Positions 19,110 to 26,702 of a DNA stretch of 64,000 nucleotides are shown one piece after another (the stretch's first letter is position 1; each line of letters begins with the position of its first letter). The position numbers were made by a program, and so were the translations under genes. The notes beneath the pieces were generated by a model. It was not told the origin of the DNA and searched no databases. It was given only the letters and a program-made list of their open reading frames with translations. The DNA comes from Nocardia mangyaensis (GTDB lineage: Bacteria; Actinomycetota; Actinomycetes; Mycobacteriales; Mycobacteriaceae), in NCBI RefSeq assembly GCF_001886715.1, contig NZ_CP018082.1, forward strand, positions 3,658,001 through 3,722,000. Direction: 5' to 3'.

Positions 19110-19733
19110 TCAGCCGCCGAGGACGCTGACCAACTCGACAGTGTGCACCGGTCCACTGCCGGGTGTGTGCGGCACGGCCACCGATCCCCCTGCTCCCCGC
19201 TGGTGGGCTGCGGGAAGACGATGGAATCGTAAGGCGGCCGCGCCGATGGGCACATCGGTGTGGGTATCGCCGTCGACCGCGACACCGTTCTCGCCACCCG
19301 CCGAAGCCAACTCGACCCTGGTCACCACGACCGAGGAATCGACGGTGTCGCTGTGGTTCTGCGCCTGCGCGACCGCCCGGCCGGCCAGCAAATCCTGCAC
19401 CGCGGCGACGGCGACCGGATCACGGGTGGCGTCGTAGATCCACCGGCGGCCGAGCGTGCCGTGTTCGGCGGTGCCGAGTAGCGCGTTCTCGGCGCCGGGT
19501 AACGGAGCGCCGCGATAGGTCAGCGGCACCTGGTAGAGCACCGATACGGGCGCCGAATCATCCATCAACAGCAGGAATTCGATGCCGACCGCGCCGTCGG
19601 GATCGTCGAGCCGGAAACCACCGGCCTTGCGCAGCCGAGGCACCGTCCCCTGATACCACTGGCGCCCCGGCAGCCATGCCGCGACGAGGTCGGTCTTGCC
19701 GGGAACCAAGGTGGTGCGATGGATGACTGCCAT
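19110..19733 (-). CDS. Maltokinase N-terminal cap-like domain protein
   Basis: 207 residues. The opening MAVIHRTTLVPGKTDLVAAW, WYQGTVPRLRKAGGFRLDD and EFLLLMD followed by VPLTYRGAPL, LGTAEHGTLGRRWIYDAT resemble the N-terminal cap of actinobacterial maltokinase (Mak), but the kinase domain is absent. Stand-alone cap proteins of this kind are frequent in mycolate actinobacteria and are sometimes labelled 1,4-alpha-glucan branching protein; no activity is known. It lies 8 bp after the subtilase gene on the same strand, so the two may be transcribed together. Nothing nearby links it to trehalose or glycogen metabolism. Confidence 0.82.
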   Translation of the reverse strand: MAVIHRTTLVPGKTDLVAAWLPGRQWYQGTVPRLRKAGGFRLDDPDGAVGIEFLLLMDDSAPVSVLYQVPLTYRGAPLPGAENALLGTAEHGTLGRRWIYDATRDPVAVAAVQDLLAGRAVAQAQNHSDTVDSSVVVTRVELASAGGENGVAVDGDTHTDVPIGAAALRFHRLPAAHQRGAGGSVAVPHTPGSGPVHTVELVSVLGG

Positions 19734-19741
19734 ACCGCAGG

Positions 19742-21187
19742 CTAACCCCGCGCGAACATGGCGCGCAGATCAGGCAGTGCCCCGATGCGCTCGGTGACAG
19801 CTCGCCCGGGTGCGGCGGTCTGGGCCGAACCGGTCGCGCGCAGCAGGGCACGGATCTGCGCCGGACCCACGCGACCCGCGCCATTCGCCCGAATTCCCTG
19901 GTAGGCGGCCACCGCGCCGACCACGATCGGGGACGCGCTCGAGGTGCCGCTGAACTCGTCGGTGTACCAGAGGTCTTCGTCGGCGCCACCCTGCAGATCG
20001 CCGTAGCCGGTCGTGGTGACTTCCCGACCCCACCCCTGGGCGTCCAGGCGGGCACCGTGATTGGAGAACGCCAGCCGCGACCGCGCCGGACCGTGATCTC
20101 GCCCGTGCAGACCCGGTGGCGGCGCACCCGCACCGACCAGCACCGCACCGGAATCCGCACCGTCGAACGGGTTACGCCACTGGGCCGGAAAGTCCTCGGG
20201 CCGAGCGCTGTACACCGCATCGTCGAGGTTCTCCCCGCCATTGCCGGCCGCTTCCACGACCACGATGCCACGCCCGGTGGCGTAGCGAATGGCGGCGAAA
20301 TCGTCAGGCCACCACTCCACGGCGATGTAGCCACGCTGATCCGGTCTCGCCCGGTAGTCGAATCGAGGTCCGGGACGGTGCAGTTCGATGAGCACGACAT
20401 CGCCGGGGTCCAGGGCGTCGGCCGCGGAGCGGATGGCGGCGGCCGAGCCGATCCCGAAGATCGAGATCGCCCTGATGTGGGCGTCGGGCACGATCCCGGT
20501 GATACCGAACTCGTTGGCATCGCCACTGATCTCACCGGCCACCGCGGTCCCGTGATTGCGCCAGCCCAGATCCGTCGAGGAGGCGCCGCCGATCACCCCG
20601 CCCTGGTTCTGGCGCAGGTCTTCGTGGGTGAACCGCCACGCACCTTCCACGTCGATCACCCGCACCCCGGTGCCGCGGCCACCGGGCTGCCCGTGCGCCC
20701 ACACCGCGTCGATGCCGTGCGGTGCCGGCTCCAGATAGCCCTGCCGGGAACGGAAGTCGGGGGTCACCGGCGGGGCGTCCGCGGCGACGGTGTTTTCGGC
20801 CAGCGGTGCCAGGGGTGGTTCGGCGGCGGGCTTGACGTAGGCGCCGGCCACCGTGTCGTCGGCACGCAACCGATCCGCGAGTTCGTCGAGGTCACCTGTC
20901 TCCCCGCGCACGCTGTAGTAGCTGAGATACGCCCCGGCCACCGGCGCTTGCGGGGTGTCGGCGAGCCGGGCGGCGAGCCGGTTGTCGGGCCCGAAGATCG
21001 GCACCAGACGCGCGGTGGCGGGCAGCAGTTCGTCCACCCGGGCACGCACGGAACGGTTCTCCCGCAGGGCGATCGGGGTGATCGCGGGACCGGTCGGCGC
21101 GGTGACGACGATCAGTTCGGCAGGCGAGACCGTGGGGCCGGGCACCCCCGGACGCCGCTGCCTGCTGGGTCGAGCGGTGGAGGCCAT
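19742..21187 (-). CDS. S8-family (subtilisin-like) serine peptidase
   Basis: 481 residues from ATG 21187. The triad is visible: Asp179 (VRVIDVEGAW), His212 (RNHGTAVAGEI), Ser416 (SGTSSASP), with oxyanion Asn316 (AAGNGGEN). The first 160 residues have no signal peptide or TM helix; they contain a prodomain-like stretch (GAYLSYYSVRGE, then ELADRLRADDTVAGAYVKPA) that could be an I9-like inhibitor segment. There is no C-terminal TM helix as in mycosins, so this is not a type VII secretion protease. An intracellular or non-classically exported peptidase is likely. A reading from 21337 adds low-complexity residues without a ribosome site. Divergent from the endolysin-like gene. Confidence 0.93.
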   Translation of the reverse strand: MASTARPSRQRRPGVPGPTVSPAELIVVTAPTGPAITPIALRENRSVRARVDELLPATARLVPIFGPDNRLAARLADTPQAPVAGAYLSYYSVRGETGDLDELADRLRADDTVAGAYVKPAAEPPLAPLAENTVAADAPPVTPDFRSRQGYLEPAPHGIDAVWAHGQPGGRGTGVRVIDVEGAWRFTHEDLRQNQGGVIGGASSTDLGWRNHGTAVAGEISGDANEFGITGIVPDAHIRAISIFGIGSAAAIRSAADALDPGDVVLIELHRPGPRFDYRARPDQRGYIAVEWWPDDFAAIRYATGRGIVVVEAAGNGGENLDDAVYSARPEDFPAQWRNPFDGADSGAVLVGAGAPPPGLHGRDHGPARSRLAFSNHGARLDAQGWGREVTTTGYGDLQGGADEDLWYTDEFSGTSSASPIVVGAVAAYQGIRANGAGRVGPAQIRALLRATGSAQTAAPGRAVTERIGALPDLRAMFARG

Positions 21188-21470
21188 GGCTACAGTGAAC
21201 CGCGCGCGGCATGCGCCCGCCACCGTTGGCCCGTGACAGCCGACGGCGACACGCCGAAGCCGCTGCCCTCGTCCACACGCAGCGCCCCGGTCAGCGCCAC
21301 TGATCGGTGAATCCCGGTGCGCCGGAAAATCTTTCACCTACCATGGTTGCCGGGTGAGCTGAGGTCGCCCCCGGTACCGATTCAGGGTGCCAGCATCACC
21401 CTGCCGCCGCAGCGCGGTGTTCGAGCGTGAAAACATTCCATCGGATACGCAGTCATGCAGGGGGTCAATC

Positions 21471-23180
21471 ATGTCCACAGCTGTCGATTTCGCCGCCAGG
21501 CTCATCGATCCGCGCGCCATCGCCGCCGCGGGACATTCCGCCGTGCTGGCCTATGTCTCACCCAGCAGACCCGGCGCGAATTTCGGGGCCAAACCGATCA
21601 CCGCCGACTACGCGCGTGCCCTCACCGCCGCCGGGCTCGACATCGTCTCGATCTGGCAGTACGGCAAACCCGCAGACCCCACCCCCTCGGATTGGACCAC
21701 CGGTTTCGACGGTGGTCGCCGGATGGCCGAACAGGCCTTGGCCACGCATCTGAGCCTGGGTGCGCCCCAGCGGGCGCCGATCTTCTTCGCCGTCGACGAG
21801 GACATCTCCCTGACCCAGTGGAACCGCACCGCCGTGGAGTTCTTCCGCGGTGTCAACACGGTCCTCGGCACGGCATGGACCGGCATCTACGGGCATTCGC
21901 GGGTGTGCGCGTGGGCCATCGAAGACGGTGTGATCGGCCGACACGGCCAGACCAGCTGGGCGTGGCAGACACGCGCGTGGTCGCGGGGGGAGCGCGAACC
22001 GCGGGCGGTGCTGTACCAGCGGATCATCGACACCCCGTCCGAACCAGGGCCCCTCATCGACGGCACCCGGGTCGACGTCAACGACATCCTGGCCCCCGAC
22101 TTCGGACAGTGGAGCATCGACCGCACCACCACCATCCCGGCATTCACCGAACTCGACCAGCTCGGCCGCTCACACTCCCCGCGCGAGGGCGCCCGCATCA
22201 CCAACTTCGTGCTGCACACCCAGGAGGGCAACGGCACCGCCGAATCCCTGGCCGCCTACCTGAACAACCCCGCCAACGGCGTCTCCTATCACTACACACT
22301 GCGCGACGCGGTGGTCGTGCGGGTCGTGCCGGAAGAACTCGCGTCCTGGTCGGTGCTCTCGGCGAACCGGTTCACGGTGAACCTGTGCTTCGCGGGCAGC
22401 CGCACCGCCTGGTCGCGCGCGGACTGGCTGGCCATCGACGCCGACCTGCGTATCGCCGCTCATCTCGCGGTGCGCAGCGCGCACCGGCACGGATACTCGA
22501 CCGAGGTGATCGCCCCGCCCTACCGGGTGGCCGACGGCATCACCGACCACCAGTACGTGACCAGGGCGCTGGGGATCGGCACCCACACCGATGTCGGCCC
22601 GAACTTCCCGTGGGACGTGTTCGCCACCCACGTCGCGAGTTTCACCCACACCGGCCCGTCCGCCATCGACGCTCGCGCGGCATCCACACCGTGGCTGGGC
22701 GCGCGTCGTACCGACGGCGAACTCGCCACCCCGGACGGGCTCGGCCGTTTCGCCGAGTTCGAGCACGGCTACGTCTACTGGCACCCGAGCACCGCGGCGC
22801 ACGCCATCCCGACCGCGATCATGACCAAATTCGCCGAGCTGGGCTGGGAGACGGGGCCGCTGGGATATCCGATCGCCGAACACACCGAGCTCCCCGACCC
22901 ACGCGGCACCGGCCCCGGGCTCGCGCAGGCTTTCCAGGGCGGCACCGTCTACCGTCGTGCCGAGCACCCCGCGCACTGGGTGCACGGTGCGATCGGGACG
23001 CGCTGGGCAGCCTCGGGTTTCGAGAACGGCCAGCTGGGTTGGCCGGCCTCCGACGAGATCACTCACGACGACGGCGTCTACCAGGAATTCGAGTTCGGCC
23101 GGATCTACTGGGTGCCCGACCAGATCGTCGCGCTGCGCAATTCCGGCGACCCCGATACACCCCTGGCGCGCCCGGCCTAG
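21471..23180 (+). CDS. Three-domain cell-wall-active protein: DUF1906 + amidase_2/PGRP-like + LGFP repeats
   Basis: 569 residues from ATG 21471, with AGGGGG shortly upstream. Residues 1-205 match the DUF1906 glycoside-hydrolase-like TIM barrel (VLAYVSPSRPGANFGAKPIT, FFAVDEDI, WTGIYG, WAWQT). Residues about 225-400 look like an N-acetylmuramoyl-L-alanine amidase of the T7-lysozyme/PGRP type (NFVLHTQEGNG, SYHYTL, then GTHTDVGPNFPW), which supplies His ligands for zinc. Residues about 405-560 carry LGFP-type repeats (WLGARRTDG, LGYPIAEHTE, LGWPASDEI) that bind mycolate cell walls. There is no signal peptide. The layout resembles actinophage endolysins, but no holin or phage genes lie nearby. Confidence 0.88.
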   Translation: MSTAVDFAARLIDPRAIAAAGHSAVLAYVSPSRPGANFGAKPITADYARALTAAGLDIVSIWQYGKPADPTPSDWTTGFDGGRRMAEQALATHLSLGAPQRAPIFFAVDEDISLTQWNRTAVEFFRGVNTVLGTAWTGIYGHSRVCAWAIEDGVIGRHGQTSWAWQTRAWSRGEREPRAVLYQRIIDTPSEPGPLIDGTRVDVNDILAPDFGQWSIDRTTTIPAFTELDQLGRSHSPREGARITNFVLHTQEGNGTAESLAAYLNNPANGVSYHYTLRDAVVVRVVPEELASWSVLSANRFTVNLCFAGSRTAWSRADWLAIDADLRIAAHLAVRSAHRHGYSTEVIAPPYRVADGITDHQYVTRALGIGTHTDVGPNFPWDVFATHVASFTHTGPSAIDARAASTPWLGARRTDGELATPDGLGRFAEFEHGYVYWHPSTAAHAIPTAIMTKFAELGWETGPLGYPIAEHTELPDPRGTGPGLAQAFQGGTVYRRAEHPAHWVHGAIGTRWAASGFENGQLGWPASDEITHDDGVYQEFEFGRIYWVPDQIVALRNSGDPDTPLARPA

Positions 23181-23193
23181 TGCGGCCCCCTGG

Positions 23194-23379
23194 TCAGCCC
23201 AGGATGAGCGCGAGGGTGGTGGCACCGACGCTGAGGACCAGCGCGGCGATCACCACGATCGCGATCAGTCGTGTGCGCGATGAGGGGCCGGTGTAGGTCT
23301 GTTCGTCGTTCAACATGTCGTCGATATCGATGGCGGCGAACTCGCGGGTGGTTTCCAGAGGGCCGGGCTGCTCGGTCAT
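23194..23379 (-). CDS. Small single-TM membrane protein
   Basis: 61 residues: an acidic N-terminus (TTREFAAIDIDDMLNDEQTY), a basic hinge (SSRTRL) and one C-terminal TM helix (IAIVVIAALVLSVGATTLAL). The expected topology is N-in with the C-terminus outside. TCAGGG precedes the ATG on the complement. It lies 50 bp after the coiled-coil gene on the same strand and may be in its operon. I do not recognise a family; short tail-anchored proteins of this type are common in Nocardiaceae. The upstream extension in the same frame is a shadow of the coiled-coil gene. Confidence 0.65.
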   Translation of the reverse strand: MTEQPGPLETTREFAAIDIDDMLNDEQTYTGPSSRTRLIAIVVIAALVLSVGATTLALILG

Positions 23380-23429
23380 GAACCCTGACGGTAGTCGAGG
23401 GCGCGGTTCGCCGCGCCCGATACCCCCAC

Positions 23430-24548
23430 TCATGTCTGTGGCACCGCGCTGCGGGTGGCGGCCAGGAGTTCGTCGAGTTGCCGCTCGGCGCGTTCGGCAC
23501 GGGCCAGTGTCTGCTGGCGCGCGTCGTCGAGAGCGGCGAGCCGCTCGGCGGCGTCGGTGCGCGCCAGGTCGAGTTCGGCGGCCGCCTCCGTTCGCCGCTG
23601 CTCGGCATCGGCGCTCGTGCTCCGGCGCAGCTCGGCCAGTTCGGTCCGGGTCCGGTCGAGTTCGCCGCGGACATGATCGAGGTCGGTGCGGGCACGCCGC
23701 CATTCCTCGCGTGCCTCGGCGGCCGCTTCCACCCGTTCGGCGGTGGCCTGTTCGGCGCGTTCGGTGGCGCGATCGGCGTCGGCGGCCCGCTGCTCGGCCA
23801 GATCACGTTCGGCGTTCGCAGCGGAGACCCGCGCCTCGGCATCGCGGCGCAGGTGGGCGATCTCGGTATCGGCCCGCTGTTCGGCACGAGCCACGGCGTC
23901 GGCGGCTTCCTGCCGAACCAGGTCGATTTCTTCTGCCGCACGCCGTTGCGCCGCACGGACTTCGGCTTCTGCTTCACTGCGCACCGCGAATACATCATCG
24001 GCGGCCTGTTTGGTCACCTGTTCCATCGAGGCCAGCGCTTCGTCTCTGGCTGTCTGGGCTTCGGCGACATCATGTTCAGCCTGTTCCGCGGCAGCGACCG
24101 CGTCCTGGGCGACCGATTCCGCCAGCGCACGTGCCTCCTCGGCCTCCCGCCGAGCCTGTTCGGCGGTCACCGTCGCCATCTCCGCCTCGGCGATCCTGCG
24201 CGCGGCATCGGCCTGCACCGCCTGGACCTGCGCCTCTGCTACCGACGGATCACCGAGAGTCTGCATCTCCGCGACCGCCGCGGTCAGCGTGGTCCCCAAT
24301 TGCTCAGCGAGCCCACGAAACTGCCCGAGCAGCTCATCGGCCCGCAACCGCGCCACCGTCACCGGCCCCTGCGGCGTCACAGTGACGGAACCGGCCCCAG
24401 CCTCCGACTCCTGCTGCTGTCGTTGCCTTTCCCGCCACGCCCGCCATCGCGTGTGGTCCGGGTGATCACAGTATTCGGAGGGTCGCCCGGGTCCCCCGGC
24501 GCGAGTAATGGGACGGGCACAGCCTGGGTAGTTGCAGACACTCGACAC
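23430..24548 (-). CDS. Long coiled-coil protein with N-terminal zinc-finger-like motif
   Basis: 372 residues. The N-terminus has CNYPGCARP, then GRPSEYCDHPDHTRW: three Cys and two His spaced like a small zinc site, followed by RAWRERQRQQQ. From about residue 70 to 365 it is nearly uninterrupted Ala/Glu/Arg/Gln heptad repeats. The family occurs in mycolate actinobacteria and is sometimes named chromosome-segregation-ATPase-like, but no Walker motif is present here. KfrA-like plasmid proteins share the DNA-binding head plus long coil plan. Start GTG 24548 has no ribosome site but a TACGAT -10-like box 6 nt upstream, suggesting a leaderless mRNA. The upstream gap holds a hairpin and repeats. Confidence 0.75.
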   Translation of the reverse strand: MSSVCNYPGCARPITRAGGPGRPSEYCDHPDHTRWRAWRERQRQQQESEAGAGSVTVTPQGPVTVARLRADELLGQFRGLAEQLGTTLTAAVAEMQTLGDPSVAEAQVQAVQADAARRIAEAEMATVTAEQARREAEEARALAESVAQDAVAAAEQAEHDVAEAQTARDEALASMEQVTKQAADDVFAVRSEAEAEVRAAQRRAAEEIDLVRQEAADAVARAEQRADTEIAHLRRDAEARVSAANAERDLAEQRAADADRATERAEQATAERVEAAAEAREEWRRARTDLDHVRGELDRTRTELAELRRSTSADAEQRRTEAAAELDLARTDAAERLAALDDARQQTLARAERAERQLDELLAATRSAVPQT

Positions 24549-24591
24549 CAGAGAATCGTAGCGTTGATTCCGTCAATTCGTAACGTATTAC

Positions 24592-24761
24592 ACGAAACGA
24601 AATCTGTGTCGCCCGTTCAGGACCCGAATCCCGACCCGACAGTTCTGACCCCCGATAAGTGAACATTATCGGGGGCCATGATCCTTCGAACTTCCGAATC
24701 ACCACAGAATATTTACGTTTACGTTTGGTTGCGGCAAACGAAACGAAAAGGCGACGAAAGG
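24592..24761. repeat. ACGAAACGAAA-type repeats (iteron-like)
   Basis: ACGAAACGAAA occurs at 24592-24602; ACGTTTACGTTT, nearly its reverse complement, at 24715-24726; and AAACGAAACGAAAAG at 24736-24750, followed by GACGAAAGGG at 24752-24761. The second and third copies face each other as an imperfect inverted repeat around GGTTGCGGC. Such clustered short repeats next to a hairpin are typical of binding sites for partition, replication or autoregulatory proteins; the role is unknown. Confidence 0.45.
24649..24675. promoter_or_regulatory. Perfect 10-bp-arm inverted repeat
   Basis: CCCCCGATAA (24649-24658) and TTATCGGGGG (24666-24675) flank a 7-nt loop GTGAACA. It lies about 100 bp upstream of the coiled-coil gene, whose transcription runs away from it, and nearly 600 bp beyond the stop of the kinase gene, so it is not an obvious terminator for either. 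A protein-binding dyad is more likely. Confidence 0.55.
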
Positions 24762-25063
24762 GTGCGAAAACTGGTGCCCTCGCGAGGCACCGCCGTGGGG
24801 TCAGTGTGGCCGCATGACCGTCTTCGTACGGCGAGACCGGCCAGGACTACGACCCCCAACCCCGACGCCATCACCTGAACATCCACCGGGGGGCGACCGT
24901 GCCGCCATACTCACCACACGTGACGCACACTCCCGCTCGCATGAACAGTGGTGGGTCGCCAGTCGATCCGGGCACGATGGACGGATACCGACCGTGAGCG
25001 AGTCCCGACCTCAGCGACGAACGGGCCCGAAACTCCCGAAGCTGACCACAGGGGCACCCTGGG

Positions 25064-26050
25064 TCAGGGTGGAAGGAGTCTGACGTCTGCGGGGATGTGG
25101 CCCAGTTCCCGGATCTTCTCGAGTCGTGCCAGCGCTCCGTCGATGGTGTTGGGGTGCAGGCCCGCGTCTCCGAGTGCTGATCGGAGGTGGTCGGTATCGA
25201 CACTGCGTACAGCGTCGAGGACTTCCGGTTCGAGTTGTCGCCCCTTCTGGGCGGCGACGAAGTCGGAGTCGATATCTACCTCGAGAGGGCGCAGCCCCAT
25301 GGGGAAGGACCGACCGTGGTCGATGGCGATGACGTCGAGGTGATTGCCGCGGTCAACGGTGCGATAGTTACCGGAATGTCGGTCCATCGAACCGATGACG
25401 TAGTCCAGGACTCCGACTTGCTGTTGCTGGACTCTGGGATAGGCATCGAATGGCCTGGATGGCGTGGAGTCCACGAACTGTTGGATCATGCCAGGCCCGA
25501 AAGGTCGGCCGTCGGAGCCGATGGCACCGTCGGTGCGGGCGGTGGGAGGGATTCGGCCGAACCCGAGGATTTCATCGACCCGGTACGCGGCGATTTCTCT
25601 GCTGGTCAACGAGCCCGGTTTATGGACGAAGGGCAGGCCCGCGTCGAATTGCTCCCCGTGGATGGGTTTGTAGATGTTGAGTTCGCCGTCTTCTGAGCGC
25701 ATCTTGCGTACTTCTGTCGAGCTGCGGGCGACAGCGTCGCGCATATCGCCGGTGAACTCGACATCGGTGGTCAGTCGGCGAGCTGCCATGGCCGACTCGG
25801 TGTCGCTGGGGCGGTAGTTCCAATCCCGTGCTGGCGTGGGCACCAACATCGGGTTTGGTTGGCGCACGGTGAGAGCCTCTTTCAAGAGACCCGCGCCGCC
25901 GGTGTCGGCGTCTCGAATCGCCCGGGCGCCGGTTCTGGCGGTGCTGCTGGTGCGCTCATAGGTACGCGCGACCGATCGAGTGCCCAAATCCAATGTCCTG
26001 GTCAAACGTTGGACGAGGGTGCGCAGGACCGGGGTAACACTGTCTCTCAT
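25064..26050 (-). CDS. PI3/4-kinase-like (HipA/FAM20-type fold) protein kinase-like protein
   Basis: 328 residues from ATG 26050, which overlaps the stop of the upstream gene as ATGA. After a basic, Thr/Arg-rich region (1-60), kinase elements appear in order: NIYKPIHGE (Lys128, ATP contact), SREIAAYRVDEILG (Glu152), the hinge-like GPGMIQQFVD, the catalytic loop SMDRHSGNYR (Asp223, Asn228) and the metal site AIDHGRSFP (Asp244 in DHG). This order and the D-R-H-x-G-N loop match the PI3/4-kinase/HipA/FAM20 superfamily rather than Ser/Thr kinases. A full active site suggests phosphotransfer to an unknown target. An in-frame TTG at 26104 is possible but lacks a ribosome site. Composition is less GC-rich than its neighbours. 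Confidence 0.72.
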   Translation of the reverse strand: MRDSVTPVLRTLVQRLTRTLDLGTRSVARTYERTSSTARTGARAIRDADTGGAGLLKEALTVRQPNPMLVPTPARDWNYRPSDTESAMAARRLTTDVEFTGDMRDAVARSSTEVRKMRSEDGELNIYKPIHGEQFDAGLPFVHKPGSLTSREIAAYRVDEILGFGRIPPTARTDGAIGSDGRPFGPGMIQQFVDSTPSRPFDAYPRVQQQQVGVLDYVIGSMDRHSGNYRTVDRGNHLDVIAIDHGRSFPMGLRPLEVDIDSDFVAAQKGRQLEPEVLDAVRSVDTDHLRSALGDAGLHPNTIDGALARLEKIRELGHIPADVRLLPP

Positions 26051-26409
26051 GGCCGTAGTTGCGGCGGCGAATCCCCTGGACCGGTTTCTCGCGTCTTCGC
26101 CCAAGGCGACACGGCCGGCAGATCATGAGGAGGTGTACGCGGGCTTTCATCGAACACCCGGTAGTAGCTCATCCCCGGCGTGTCGAGCAGGGCACGTAAG
26201 AAACGCGTGCCTTCATCCGGACCGATTCTGCTGAGTGGCTCGTAGATCTTGACGCCCCGGTCGTACCATTGCTCAGCGACCAGGCAGCCGCCGGGATCGA
26301 TGACAGTGAGTACCACCGTCCCGTCGGTGGCCAACCGGAACTCGGCCACCTTTCGCGGTTCCGCGAAGCCGACGTCATAGATCGCGACCACAGTCGGCGC
26401 CACGTCCAT
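26047..26409 (-). CDS. Small protein translationally coupled to the kinase-like gene
   Basis: 120 residues. Start ATG 26409 is preferred because GGAGG lies 8 nt upstream on the complement; an earlier GTG at 26424 has none. It contains a beta-rich start (VVAIYDVGFAEPRKVAEFRL), GTVVLTVIDPGGCLVAEQWY and DEGTRFLRALLDTPGMSYYR; no family is recognised with certainty. There is no signal peptide or TM helix, so it is cytosolic. The last bases ATGA form the start of the kinase-like gene, giving obligate co-expression and a partner, adaptor or antitoxin-like role as the simplest hypothesis. Confidence 0.7.
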   Translation of the reverse strand: MDVAPTVVAIYDVGFAEPRKVAEFRLATDGTVVLTVIDPGGCLVAEQWYDRGVKIYEPLSRIGPDEGTRFLRALLDTPGMSYYRVFDESPRTPPHDLPAVSPWAKTRETGPGDSPPQLRP

Positions 26410-26702
26410 CACAGTCACCTCCACCAGAAACTCGCACGCCCGGGGCCTCGGGATCGGACTCGGGACTGAGTCGAAACCTCAGTTCGGGTTCTGATCTACG
26501 GTGGCAACCCGGGTGTAGCCGATCTTATGCCGCGAAACTCTATCGAACCCACCGACAGGACCAGGTTTGCGGGCTTGTCTGCGTAATGGGTTTCGGTGGG
26601 GCCCGTCCTGGTCGGGTTCTTGACCACCTATGACCCAAAAGTGGTACGACTGAGAACAACCGGGTGTCTGCGCCGCGGCCGCATCCGAACCCAGGAGGAC
26701 CC

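Larger units (their letters stand above)
24549..25063. other. 515-bp AT-enriched gene-free stretch
   Basis: Between the coiled-coil gene and the 3' end of the kinase gene. The first 200 bp are far richer in A+T than the rest of the window and hold a perfect 10-bp-arm hairpin (24649-24675) and repeats of ACGAAACGAAA in both orientations. The remaining 280 bp show no convincing gene: two short open frames there lack ribosome sites and protein-like composition. Confidence 0.6.

Noticed and set aside
17557..19437. A 626-codon plus-strand frame opposite the Eis and UvrA-like genes
   Set aside because: Content is the complement of clear GNAT and ABC motifs; composition is not protein-like.
24678..25083. 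Two small plus-strand frames in the AT-rich gap
   Set aside because: No ribosome sites, skewed composition and no recognisable motif; left as gene-free.
26546..26620. Loose inverted repeat upstream of the LLM gene (AACCCACCGACAGGAC and GTCCTGGTCGGGTT)
   Set aside because: Several mismatches and a long loop; not better than chance in this GC-rich sequence.
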